A stretch of DNA of 64,000 bases, taken from Argopecten irradians (lineage: Eukaryota > Mollusca > Bivalvia > Pectinida > Pectinidae). Location of the stretch: NCBI RefSeq assembly GCF_041381155.1, contig NC_091144.1, forward strand, positions 35,875,262 to 35,939,261, given 5' to 3'. This document shows, one piece after another, positions 23,747 to 36,400 of the stretch (position 1 is its first letter; each line of letters begins with the position of its first letter). The translations under genes and the position numbers were made by a program. Below the pieces are notes generated by a model, which had not been told where the DNA came from, did no database searches, and saw nothing but the letters and a program-made list of their open reading frames with translations.

Positions 23747-26141
23747 TAAAATAACAATGCATCGAAATATGTAATACAACATGATAAGTTGGCACAACAT
23801 CAACCAACTGAGAAAAGACAGTAGGGCTCCATATGTCTATGTCCGCCATGATTTGTCTAAAATAGAAACCAATGAACAGGCCGGGACATATGTTCTAGTT
23901 TCCTGTCGTATCCAATGACCTTTGGGCAACACCCCCAGGGGAACGATAAGGGACACACCTTTATAAGACCAGTTTTATATCCACGACAGAGAAATATTTA
24001 CGTGTTATTGTAATAACATGGATTTAAATCCCCAAACATCAGTTTCGTGTATGTGGTAAAATCCTATGGATGAAACGTAATTATCTCGGACATTATATAC
24101 ATACAGTTAGTAATGTCAAAGTTAGGAAACGTCACCGATGACATCTTAGCGGTTTGATCCAGTACAATTTGATAAGACTCTCCATACCCACTATGTATAA
24201 ATGCTTCATTAATTGAAATAGCAGTTATTTGCTGTGGTTATATAAATGCTAACTTAGGCATGGATTCTAATTAATTGTTTCGTATAATTAATTGGTAAGC
24301 GATAATGAGTTTATCAACTCATGGAATATTGTGTAGATCACTAGGTCATGTGCTCACTGGAGCGTAACACGGCTGTCCCCGGAGATGATTAATGTCTCAG
24401 TATATGACATACACTTCCTCTTAACCTTTACCCACGGGATCATGTGAAGGGTTGTAGAATTAATACAACAGTTATGTCCCCTTTTTATCATACACTTAAC
24501 TCATTAACAGCTAAAATGTAAATTTCATTTTATAGACAACTTTATAAATATAAAGTAAACGGAGTTAAATAATACTTAGGATAAATTTTTTAGACTATTT
24601 TATTTTAGTGGTAAGTGATCCGCATTTTGGCTTTTTCCACAATAGGCAAATGCGCATTCATAATATTTCATTGATTATTTCATAATATGTTATGGCGATA
24701 TAACACCTAATCTGAGTGTACCCAGCAAACTCAGCGAATAACATAAAACATATAGTATCTAATATAGATCATATCTTCAAAATTTAAAATTTATTGAGGA
24801 ACCCATTTTCATATAAAATTACGACGCAGTTGTATCAGCCAATCAGAAGCGACAATGTAATTACGTGTATGTCATTTTTGTCCTTTATGGAATAATTAAG
24901 TAATTGTTAGCCAATGAAAATGCTCGTTAAACGCAAAAGTGAATTATTATACTTAAGCTTTCTATGAAATTTGTCATCAGGTAAACGTTCATTAATCGAC
25001 CTTATACAGAAAATAACAGAAAGAGATCTTGGGCAAAATTATGTTCTTAATTAGTAAAAATCATATAATATTAATACATGGAATAAAGTTGTGATATTTC
25101 ATTGCATCAATAAGGTTCGTAAATCTATGATGTAACTAGGAGATATACAACATTAATTAAAGCATAGAACATACCACATTCAGTGAACGAAAGAAAAAAA
25201 AAATGAAATGGCATTTTATAATACTTGTTGGGTCTAGAAGCAATAACTTTAATTAATAGACTAAACTATATTCTATATCTTCAATCATTTATAATCATCG
25301 GCTTACACGAACCACAATAATTTACTTGCTTTAGCAAAACCTAACTTTATCGATATGGCAATAGAGAAGAATTTGATATGTATTTATTTTCTAATTCAAC
25401 AGACAGCTTGCAAATATATAAATACATAAAATATACAAAAGTAGATGATATCACAGTTAGTAAATGAAGTCAATATCAAAGATGCGTAATACAATATACT
25501 TTGATTTTCCTTTAAATAACAACTTTTTATTCCCAGTTTTTCCCACCACAGTTAACATTTTAACAACAATTATCTAAAGAGTTTTTTTTCTTAACTTTCA
25601 AAATCTGTACTTGTTAAAAAGTGAATTATTTTCATCGCAAATCCCCCACTGTTGTCCGTGGCTCTTGTATAATTTACTAAAAATGGCCAGTTTGATGTCT
25701 AAAATTGTTATTTGGCATAAGAAAGCTATAAATAATGTTTATACAAAGTCTCTCTGATTTAGTAATGCCAGAATTTATGCCTTTTTCTTTTTTGCTTTTG
25801 GTAAAATTAATAATTTGAAAATTGGTAACATAACGGACATTGTTTATGTTTCTATGGCAACCACGCGGATGATATTTCATAGTTACGAATGTGAAATAAT
25901 TAACTGTTGACAGATCTACATGCTCTTAATTTTCGTTCAATAAAATTTAACATTCATCGATGATGCATTTGCATTTTTGCCCAATCTGAAATTGGAGAAA
26001 TTCTGATAATGATTCATATATGTGTGTAACATGTGTATATTAGAATGTTTCTTTATTTATCGATTTATGTTTTCTGTAAATTCTTCAATATTGGAAGAAA
26101 TAAAGGTCAATGATAATTGATCTATTATTTTCTTATTTCAG
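20585..26141. other. Long gene-poor AT-rich stretch
   Basis: I see no coding exon. There is a complete MITE at 21,810-22,131, poly-A tracts near 23,101-23,128 and 23,712-23,742, a C-rich tract near 23,286-23,303, and otherwise unique AT-rich sequence. The promoter and any 5' non-coding exon of the secreted-protein gene at 26,142 probably lie here but could not be fixed. Confidence 0.5.
21810..22131. repeat. 322-bp MITE with 27-bp inverted ends and 7-8 bp target duplication
   Basis: The left end 'cttgaccgaatcatctgtct' and right end 'agacagacgattcggtcaag' are inverted copies over about 27 bp. Both flanks read (G)AACAAAC, a 7-8 bp target duplication that would suit the hAT superfamily. There is no transposase. 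Confidence 0.75.
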
Positions 26142-29100
26142 ATCATATCATCATGAGACTAACCAATTCATCTGTGGAATGGCTGGCGCTAGCAACATTT
26201 GTCTTAGTTGTTGTCGAGGCCCAAAGTAAGTTCTTAGTTTGCTTTGGTAGTTTTTTGGTTTCCTCTACTTACTGTAGAAACACATTTTTGGCGATACATT
26301 ATTTTAACGCTTATATCGAATTTCGAATTAAAACATCATTGCGACTATTGTTCTTAAAATAAATAATTTCCGGAGATTAGGATTGTTCTGTTATCTATAT
26401 ATACTGCAGTATTTACATTATAACTTTTTAGATAATATTCGGAAATTAGAATTGTTCTATTATATATTCCCATTCTTAATAAAAAAGAATATCCGGAAAT
26501 GTTCAAATTGTCAGTAATATTGCCATTGCAGACAACTGATTATCTATTTCGTTTTCAGGGGAATGTATAAGATACCTCAGTAGCGCGGAGGGATTATTTA
26601 AGAAACCGTTCTATATGAAGTCCCATTATCAAAATTCCATAATTACCAATGTGACATTGATTGAGCGACATTCCTACTACAAATGTGAACCGGCTGAGGA
26701 TAAATACGGAATCGATACTAGTGGCACGGAATGGTGGGTGTTTAAGGGGTGTGGAGGGGTGTTTGACATTGAGGAATGTACCGAGGGGAGAACACTCCAA
26801 CTCAAAGTCGAGGAGGAAATACCAACCGAACAGAGAGATATGGAAAAGAAAACCATGCAAGAATTCGGAGTTTTACAGGTAGGTGTCTTTACATCTTTTG
26901 TTTAGATCTGCTGCCACGAGACCTAGAAATGTGTCTATATACTAAATAATTTGAAATTAAATTGATGGCAATCACATATTCAAAAAGGTAACAATGTCGG
27001 TTAAAGAATCGTCCGCATATTCTTGAGAATTTACTACGAGAAAGTGTTCATTATTTTTTCAATGTCACTGGTCACATTATGTTGTATAAATACATAACTT
27101 CATAGAATAAAAAAAAATTACAGGAATAGATATGGTGGTTTTGCTACATGTTAGATCTGGAATTGGAATAGATTCATTCGTATTAATTTGCTATTAGGTA
27201 GAAAATGCTACAATTATAGCAAAAACTGTGTGGATTGTAACAATTGTCAATGGGTACATGTACATCCTAATTCCCAGCTTGGTCTTTTTCCGAAAAACGA
27301 TAACTGTCACAATTTTGTCGTGTAGTGCAAGACAGTTTGAAGGAATTATTCAGAATAATGTAACAAATAGGTTTTGATTTTACATGACAGTTTGTTTTCT
27401 AACAGAATGCCATGATAAACTATCATATATTGCGGTGCATCATTGACTTAATCAAACATCAATACATATCAACATTTTTATTTGTAATCTGTAAACAAAT
27501 TTTGCATGATGATTATTATTATATGTGCAATTGTAACACTGATGGTATTGTTGCTGTGTTTAACTCTCAGCCTTGATGTATGGTAAGCTTCGGGTCCGGA
27601 TCATCCCATATCCGTAGTTCAAATAACATTGACATGGGCGATAATATGTATTTTATATGTAACCATGCAACTTTTTCAATAATCATGAATCTTTTTCCTT
27701 TGATCTCCCTATTTCATTAAAATATATCTATCCACTAACATTGGTAACCGTTATCTTTTCATTATTCCATTCATCCATTCCTTTGACCTCCCTATTCCAA
27801 TAAGAAATACCTATTCACTAACATTGGTAACCGTTACTTGCATTCCATTATATATATTTACCAAATTCAGGTAAATTGAACTAATTAATCAAATAATCAT
27901 TTCTCATTACATTATATTTCTTGTTTATCATTACTTTTCTACTAAGAAGATCGTCTCGAAAATGAATTTGCCCAAACTGTACGATTTACGTCTTTATCCC
28001 TTACTTATATTAGATATATATATATACCAGGCAAGCATAAAAACCTGTCTCTTTTCTATATCAACATAACATTCATGTAATTGCTTCTTGTATATGTTAT
28101 ACGTGGATCCAAATTGTATGTCATTTCAAATTGTACTCCGACTTTACAGTTTATTTGATAGTAAAACATACCCTGCTAAATGTTGTAATAAAATCGTACA
28201 CAATTTCAGACAAGCGCTGAGATAAAGGAATTCGGTAAAAAATGCGTATAATTTTGTAGTTAGTGAATATAATTGTTTCGTTCTAGGACAATTCAACTTA
28301 AAAAGTGTTTTCTTGACTTCTTAATGTTGAAATATATCATAGCCTTGGAAAACCACATGCTTCTTTCTGTAATTTAATACTAGTTTATAGATTAGTATTT
28401 CTGCGAATATTTTCCATATTTATCCATTTAGTGAATGTGTTAGAACAATAACATACTAACAAGGTCAAGGTTCTTATTCAACTGAAATTCGCCAATGAGT
28501 TCAGGTTATTGTAAAAGTTAAGATTCCTTACTAAAATGTCTGAAATTCACAAAATGTTGCTTTATATATAGCTGAGATGCTTTATTATATAGCTAGGAGA
28601 AAAACCACCATGACTTGAATCACAATTCCAAAGTGATCTTATTGGTGTCAAGTCAATGGCCCAGGAAAACACTCCTTGAATAATAAATAAAATCGAATTA
28701 GTTGCTAATTTATATGGATTATTTTTAGATGCCCATTGTTTTTCATTTTTTTAATACCTGAAAGAACAAAAATATCAAATGCAGCTGAAAAATTTGAAGT
28801 CTTTCTAATGCCGGACATAGCTTGAATGTATATGGTTTGGTAGTTTCTGTAGATATAATATGTATACTTAGAATACTGTACATTATAAATATCTTGAAAT
28901 TAGAGTAGACGATATTCAATTAGAGAATTTAGTTTTAAAGTATTACTATATATTCTTTAAAGAGATGGGTCATCCTGTATCAATTACTAATAACTTAACG
29001 AATGATTTTTACATACAATGCATACCATTGGATTAATATCTTGTTATACTGATTTGATAATACATTAATGAACTTTGTAAATATTATAATAATCACTGAA

Positions 29101-29824
29101 CAACGTGATGAAATGCAGATATTATATATCAGGTAACACAGTGGAAAACTGGAAACTGTTATTTACTAAATAATTTGTTATTCAAACTCTTTAATATAGA
29201 GTGTAATTTAAAAGGAATGAAACAAGTAAATTTTGCAGATGATTTTAATGTTTTTTCCCCTCATCTTTCAAGTCATTTACAGTTAATTATTGGTTGTGAT
29301 GCGTTGTGAATGATTTCCTAAGTTACAGTTCTTTCAAAACAACAGATATATATTATTTTGAAAATTATAATTTGATTAAAATACAGATCCTTATAACCAC
29401 TCTTTTAATAGAGGATCTGACAACATCCCATAAGGGGTCACGTTCTGGTAACCTTAATTCCATCTGTATTAAGATCAAATGCATTTTATACACCTAGCTA
29501 CATCAATTGAAAACGACATTTCGTCCCATTAGATAAATACAATTACATTTGTTGAACCTTTTGGGCGAGATAACTAAGTTCACGAAAATAATTCTGACAA
29601 TTCTTCTAAATTATTTCGTCATTTGAAATTCAATTCCAAGATGATGGAAGCAACACCTTCATCGACCAATTCGAAAGGTCACCAGAACGTGCCCCCTATA
29701 GGGATGTTGTCAGATCCTCTATCGAACGAAGTGATAACATAAGTCTGTAGTTTAATCAGATTGTATTATCCATAATCTCACTTTCTGTTATTTTTCATTT
29801 CAGAGGGAAGTCACCAACTTCTGA
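26142..29824 (+). CDS. Small secreted four-cysteine protein, DUF3011-like core (137 aa, 3 coding exons)
   Basis: Exons 26142-26225 (ATG at 26,153), 26559-26878 and 29804-29824, all with GT/AG borders. Phases are 1 then 0, and the stop TGA is at 29,822-29,824. Residues 1-24 form a classic signal peptide ending VVVEAQ. The mature part has Cys27, Cys67, Cys89 and Cys98, an NVT glycosylation sequon at 55, and a charged Glu/Lys-rich C-terminal helix-like tail. The stretch V56 to I95 (VTL...S.YKC...YGID...WWV.KGCGGVFDI) follows, by eye, the pattern of the DUF3011 family (V.L..Q.S...C...WGY...IWV..GC.G.F), which has no assigned reaction. Function unknown; a secreted, possibly defence or extracellular-matrix role is only inference. 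An AATAAA follows 65 bp after the stop. A non-coding 5' exon upstream is likely because the first acceptor is only 11 nt before the ATG. Confidence 0.7.
29408..29722. repeat. MITE with about 47-bp inverted ends beside the last exon
   Basis: The left arm starts 'atagaggatctgacaacatc' and the right arm ends 'gatgttgtcagatcctctat', inverted over about 47 bp with few mismatches. The interior 'cgacatttcgtccca...gggcgagata' is related to about 35,495-35,560. It ends 81 bp before the last exon of the secreted-protein gene. Confidence 0.7.
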
Positions 29825-29888
29825 TTCTTCAAGACGGAGATGAGTAGAATAAATTAGCGCGCCGAACCAAATTATTTATAGTTACAGC

Positions 29889-29894
29889 AATAAA
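29889..29894 (+). promoter_or_regulatory. Polyadenylation signal AATAAA
   Basis: Consensus hexamer 65 bp after the stop of the small secreted protein, on the coding strand. Confidence 0.6.
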
Positions 29895-29899
29895 GGGGA

Positions 29900-32020
29900 T
29901 ATAAAACAATTAATCGGTGTATTGTTCAATTGTAAAGTAAAACAAAACAAAATTTTCTTTTTTATGCTAAATAAAACACAATCATTGAAGTACCTTCTCA
30001 TCGTACACTGTTAAAAGATAAAATTGAATGGTCGAAACAGCTTATCAAGGAAAGCACAATTATCAGAAATCGACTTTATATTGCAATTATAAAAGTGACA
30101 CACATATATTAACATATAACGCTATGAAGTGATAGAAAGTGTTTTGAACCAATTGCATTTCGGAAAAATTGACAAAAGCATAAAGTTTCATTACTGCCAG
30201 ACAACGAAATGTATTATAAAAACAAATCTTCACAGATTTAAGTATAACTTTGTTATCATTTATTTTCATTCGACTCAATTTTCGTGGATTATGATATTTT
30301 ACAATTTCATTGGCACTTAATTCGTGAAGTAGACCTTGAATATTCTGTTGGTAGCACATTATCAAATTAGAAACATACATGGTACAACAACCTAGAGAAC
30401 GTAACGGCGTTTCATTTCAAAGAAATAAACACTTCTTTACCAAATATAAAACCAAGGACATAACATAAACAGCACATATAATCATCAATTACCTATCGTA
30501 TCACGTGATCATTACATAAATTATAACTCAAAATGGAAAAGACAATGACCCATTTACGATAGTCGTGAACTGTCGTAAATGCCGTAATTTGTTTAACTAC
30601 AGATTTGGACCGATCAACGATATCACATGAGTAGTTTTCAGAAGTTTACGCTTGTTATAATGTGATCTAGGAGAGTAAGCTTGTGTGACAAACTGCCTCT
30701 ACTATTATTGACATACACTTTGCTTAAATGTACTGGATAAATTATGAACAATGCATACATGTATACATTTACAAAACTGATAAAATTTCACGGGAATTTA
30801 AATTTCTTGGGTCTCGTATTTAGGCCAAAATCAATGAATTTATACCTTATGGTCTGAAAACGAAAGCCAATGAAATTAAATCCCCGCGAATAATAATGGT
30901 TTCATAGAACGTCTTTCCTACATCTATTTACTGCGTGAGCTTTTGACATCAATATTATCTTTCATATCGTCATAATATATCATTATACAACAATATGTCA
31001 GAAAGGTATGAGAACTATACGAATTATTTATTATTAAAATAAATTTTAGAGACATTTTCATGAGCAATAAAATCAAAGAATAGTCCAAATACGTGGATCC
31101 ATTGTTCACTTGTCCAGGGCTATTCTTCAGTATCAATCGTAAAAGTCCGGCGCAACTCTTCTATTGTTGTACCTGCAAGTTTTTAACAGAAAGAATGAAT
31201 TACCTATACAGTACCACTCGTTCTTTGTATAGATAGAATGAAAGGAAATAAACAATGTCATAATTTCGTTGAACATTACCGTATTAATTCGTGGAGGCAA
31301 AGGGATACTACTGTGGAGATGGTAATTATAGTAACCGAATTGATGAGATTATTACAAGTCACATGTTCTTACCTTTTCATAGCGTTGTATCGAACCTCGA
31401 AGTAGTCAATGCTGGAAAATATCATGTTTTCATATTAAAAGCAATGATCATTTTTGTCATGACGTTAATGGAGACAGAACCTACCGATGAATCCAACCTG
31501 CCCAACTGGATTATATATGAGCAATGCTCATCTTGCTTATTTTACCGGCATAAGTGATAAAAAAATCAAAACGTTAAGAAAATATGACGCTTATTTGAAG
31601 AATTTTTTTTCATGTGTGTATTGTCTTGTTTTCGCATTCAGTGATTACCGTTAAGATATTTGTTTATTATTTGTGCCACCTTGTATTAATATGAATTGCT
31701 AAGATAAACGGATATTAAGATTGTCGATAAATGTTTGGGATACTTACTCCTCATTTTCTGGTTTAACGTCACTGAAAGAAGAAATGGCGGCAACATTATT
31801 TATGATATAATGCCAACGTTAATGATAAGATATGACATACATGTACATACTGTTATCCCACATTGGACAATTACAAACAAAAATTCACATGTAATTGCAG
31901 CTACATATATACTCTATAGGAAAGAAAATGTATATATCAGTATGATTTAACAAACGACACAAAGATATTATAAACATAGACATGTTGTAATATCAACAAG
32001 CAAATTCGTGGAATTTCCAC
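29900..32020. other. Intergenic stretch without recognisable genes
   Basis: AT-rich sequence. Open frames at 30,087-30,380 (minus) and 31,291-31,557 (plus) match no family I know and lack exon-like borders. It separates the secreted-protein gene from the 3' end of prominin. Confidence 0.5.
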
Positions 32021-33102
32021 ACCCCGCTTTCAGGACATATTGTAGGTAAACATTATTGAGGTTAGGTTTAACCTTGGTTGAAACATACCGTGGCAATCAA
32101 ATTTGGCCATGCCCTTAAGGCATTTGACCTTGTTACCAAGTTTGAAGAAAATCTGTTAATATTTATTAGAGTTATTGCATGGAAATGACAGAAAAAGACT
32201 TTTTTTTTATTAAATCAAAGGGCCATAACTCTGCTAAATAAGGTCCGTCGCAAGTGGCGATCGAACTTGGCCGAGCCCTTAAGACATTTAACTTTGTTAC
32301 CAAGTTTGAAGAAAATCTGTTAATATTTATTTGAGTTATTGCATGGAAATGACAGAAAATGACTTTTTTTTATTAAATCAAAGGGCCATAACTCTGCTAA
32401 ATAAGGTCCGTCGCAAGTGGCGATCGAACTTGGCCGAGCCCTTAAGACATTTAACTTTGTTACCAAGTTTGAAGAAAATCGGTTAATATTTATTAGTTAT
32501 TATATGGAAGTGGCATAAAATGACTTTTTTTTATAAAATCAAAGGGCCATAACTCTGCTAATTAAGATCTGCCAAAAGTGCCGATCGAACTTTGCTATGC
32601 CCTTAAAGCATTTAAATTTGTTGCCAAGTTTTAACAATATTAGTTTTAACATTTGTTTGTTATTACACAGAAACTGCAGAAAAATGGAATTTGAAGTAAA
32701 TCAAAGGGCCAAAACTCTGATAAATAACATCCGCTGTAAGAGTTGATCGAACCTGGCCAGGCAATAAAGGTATTCAACCTTGTTACCAAGTTTGAAGAAA
32801 ATCGGTTAATATTTATTGCAGTTATTGTACGGAAGTGTCAGAAACTGACTTTTCATATTTAAGCAAAGGGCCATAACTCCGCTCAATAAGGTGCGTTGAA
32901 AGTGGCGATCGAACCTGGCCGAGTCATTAAGGCATTTAACCTTTTCACCAAGTTTGAAGAAAATTGGTTGACATTTGTTACAGTTATTGTACGGAAACGA
33001 ATTGTTACAGACAGACGGACAGACAGACTGACAGACAGACGGACAGACTGACAGACAAACCCAAATTAATATTCCCCGTTTCGGGAAAGCGGGGGATAAT
33101 AA
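32021..33102. repeat. 160-165 bp tandem array of the 'GGGCCATAACTCTGC' type
   Basis: Six diverging units carry 'accaagtttgaagaaaat', 'caaagggccataactctg' and 'gtggcgatcgaac' blocks. The array ends in a CAGACGGACAGA-type tract at about 33,006-33,060 and then 'gaaagcgggggataata'. The left edge has the inverted 'ccccgctttc'. This is a repeat class I associate with bivalves. The 118-codon open frame on the minus strand is a by-product. Confidence 0.8.
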
Positions 33103-33473
33103 ATCAACAAAAATCGTAATTAAAGGTAAATGTATCAAAAAAAGTGCTAATAAAAAAATCAAAGATATAAAAGGAAATCTGCAAAGAACAATAATATAAG
33201 ACTAATATAAATGTATTAGATTATTTTTTACGGAATTTCAAACGGACATGAAGCACGTGTATAACAATTTAACCATATTTCTTCTTTGGAATACATTTTA
33301 ATGTAACAAACAGGTTTTGAGGACATAACAAACCACCAGCCTTGTATGAACACCATTTTCTAAAAGGAATGTCATAGCAAACGTCGTAGCATACACAGTA
33401 CAAAGTGCAAATTTACGTGCGGTACCCGAACAGTTTGATCGACAACCGGCGATATCTCAATAGTACATAGTAC

Positions 33474-36400
33474 TTACTCATCATAGCCTTCATCCTCGTT
33501 CATCTTTCTGTAATATTTAGATGTTCTTACAGCAATTATAACGGCAGGAACGGCGAACAATAAACCCCAGCCAAGTCCAAACCAAAACCCATTCTGTAAA
33601 AAGAAAGATATCAATCGTTCTTAGTTTGAAAAATCTAGTATTTAATTTGATTCAATTAGAAGAACTGTACATTTCTTCTATGAAACTGAGCAATAATAAG
33701 CGAAACGCTATGATATAGGTAATAATCACGTCGGGGGGTCCGCCTCAAGACGCATCTGAAGGCTAGAAGGCATTAGGGAGAAGTCTTAGTTTTGTTATTT
33801 TGTCATTTACATGTTATATATACGAGCCATTTTTACGATCAAATAATTATTATTTACCTCATTTTCAGATATATTTTGTTGCAAAATACTCGCAAACGAG
33901 TATATCGTTATCACGAATATTTTTGTATGGCACATACATATAGGCAGTTACATATCTCATACATACCAAAGCGTCTACAGTGTAACTGCACAGCATGGTC
34001 GTCATGGACTCGTACAGTGTCCATAGAGGTTCGCATTTAGCAAAGTCGTTGTATATCTGCAAATTAGGAAATATGACAAATAATTCAGACACCAAACTAT
34101 CATAGAATAGCAGGTCTGATACAACACACACACAATTGATCCATTGTTAGTGTTAAATACTTGTTTACAAATCTGTTGTTTCTACCATGAAGAATATATG
34201 TACGTCTCCAAAATATGGAAAATTCCAAAAAAAACTCTAACCAATAGGATCACTGATCTGGGTTCATGATTTGTTGACAAAATCTTACCATATCTCGGAC
34301 TTTTAGAATGTAACAGTCAACATAGGATAACATTTGGTTCTTGAAGGATACAGCTGCGGAACTCAAAACGGATGTGACGTTGTTCTGAATTTGATCGTCT
34401 GCTGCCGCAGCCGTTGCTAATACATAATCAATCTGTGCCTATATAAATGAAAAAGTCAAAGTTAATCAACCGGAATAGCAGGTCAATTCAGTATGGCATA
34501 TTTGTTTTAGCAAAATACATAAGATGAAAAGAAATGTAATCTTAATATGATTTTTAACATCGAATAATTTCTGCCCAAATTATAACAATAATTCATCAAT
34601 GAAAACTGCAATGCCATGCCTATGCTTCAATCCGGTACAAGCTGTTTGATATAAGTATGAAACAAGAACTATTTAACACTGTTAATACTATCCTCGATAC
34701 TCTAGGTGCTACTTTCACTGTAATATCCACCCCTGGACTATCTCATAGTAAAACTGGAGACAGTTCAGGAGAAAAAACAACTGACTAATCACAGACCAGC
34801 AAAGACTTCATTTGATGATTACAGAGAGAGCGACGCTCAACTTCAAAGCCATGTAGTCAACCACAGTGTACCGTGATTCGATTCTTTTGATGAACATCAA
34901 AGGACCACATTACCAGTGTGCTGTGTTGACTTTATTTTTGCTATGCCATAATCCATGGGTGGATATGACGTCAGTGATAGTAATCCCTGGAGTATAGATG
35001 ATGTGTCAATACGGGATATGCCGTTAAACAAGATGGCCGTTATAAATTTTTAATACTTACAGTAACACCTCCAATAGAATTCTCCAGAGCGCTTAATGAA
35101 GTCTGCAATGTCGTCTGTAAAATAAAACAGCATTAGAAATGGTTATGAATGTTATAAACAATTTCATGGGATATTGCTGCACGATATAAAGCGTAATTAT
35201 CTAGTAAAGTATCAATGGCGTTACCTCTGAATCTAAATTGGTATAATATAGATTGCGTTACCTTTGATGTATAGTTTACTTAACTTACCTTTGCTGATTC
35301 TACGGCTGGTAATTCAACATCCCGTATAGTTGTCATGGTACTTATGTGGTTCTGCCATCTTGACTACAAAATAACAAATTTGAAATTCTGGTGTTGTTTT
35401 CTAATCTGATCAAAATATAGATTTTTTAAAATCTGTTTAATCAATCTGAAAACATAAAAGGTCACACTGTGGTGACCTTTACATCAGTTTATTAACTGAA
35501 AATGACATTTTCGTCCCAGCATATACATTTAGCTATGTTGAGATCTCTGGGCGAGATGATTACTCTAAATGAATATGACAGCTCTTTTTATGGTGTCGTT
35601 TTTTGTGTCGCAGTACTGCCAAAAATCATTAAGCTCTTATTTGTGCATGTAAAATTAAAAGCTATGCATTGAAAGCACTGTAATTTTCAAAAAGTTGGTA
35701 ATGTTTGGTGCTGAATAACATATTAAAAAGCTCATCTTGATTCGTGAGTATGAAAAATACGGCACATATAACTTTAAAATAAAGTCCAGATTTCTTGATA
35801 CTTAATAGAAACGTCAATTATTTTTGACGTTTACAACAAGGCTTTCATTCACATCAATCAAATAAAGTAAAATTACCTGTGTGGTGCCTGTACACAGATT
35901 CTTAATGGACGTCATTGCAGATATAAGGGATGTGAAGTCAACTGTGGTAATGGTCTGGGCAAGCTGTAAATGTTAAAACATGTGTTATGTGACATATGTC
36001 TCTACTATAAGTTAAGTCAAATGTGTGTTCGCATTCTAATTATGACAAGGCCCTGAACTAGAGAACATGACAATTACAGATGGAATAGAAACGGCATCTG
36101 CATTTGTTTCTATTTTAAGTCACAACAAATCATCATATAACATTTATGTAAATTATTATAATTCTGTAAGCAAGGTATACAAATGAGTCATAATGTATTT
36201 TAACATTTTGAAATATGGCGAATTTATTTTTAAAACATGACTCAGTTTGGTTCCTTAAAGATGCTCCACCGCTGACAAATGGTATTTTTTTCTCTATCGA
36301 AAACAGGAGCAGACGATTTAGTATTTTTCTTCAGTTGCAAAAGTTACTTACTTGACACCATTGAAAAGTTTGAGCTTCTAATTTTACTTCAAGATAAAAA

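Noticed and set aside
32021-33102. CRISPR or rRNA spacer array
   Set aside because: Units are contiguous and diverged, matching a known style of bivalve dispersed repeat.
32806-33162. 118-codon minus-strand open frame
   Set aside because: It lies inside the 160-165 bp tandem array and its Ser/Val/Cys/Pro repeats are the CAGACGGACAGA tract in translation.
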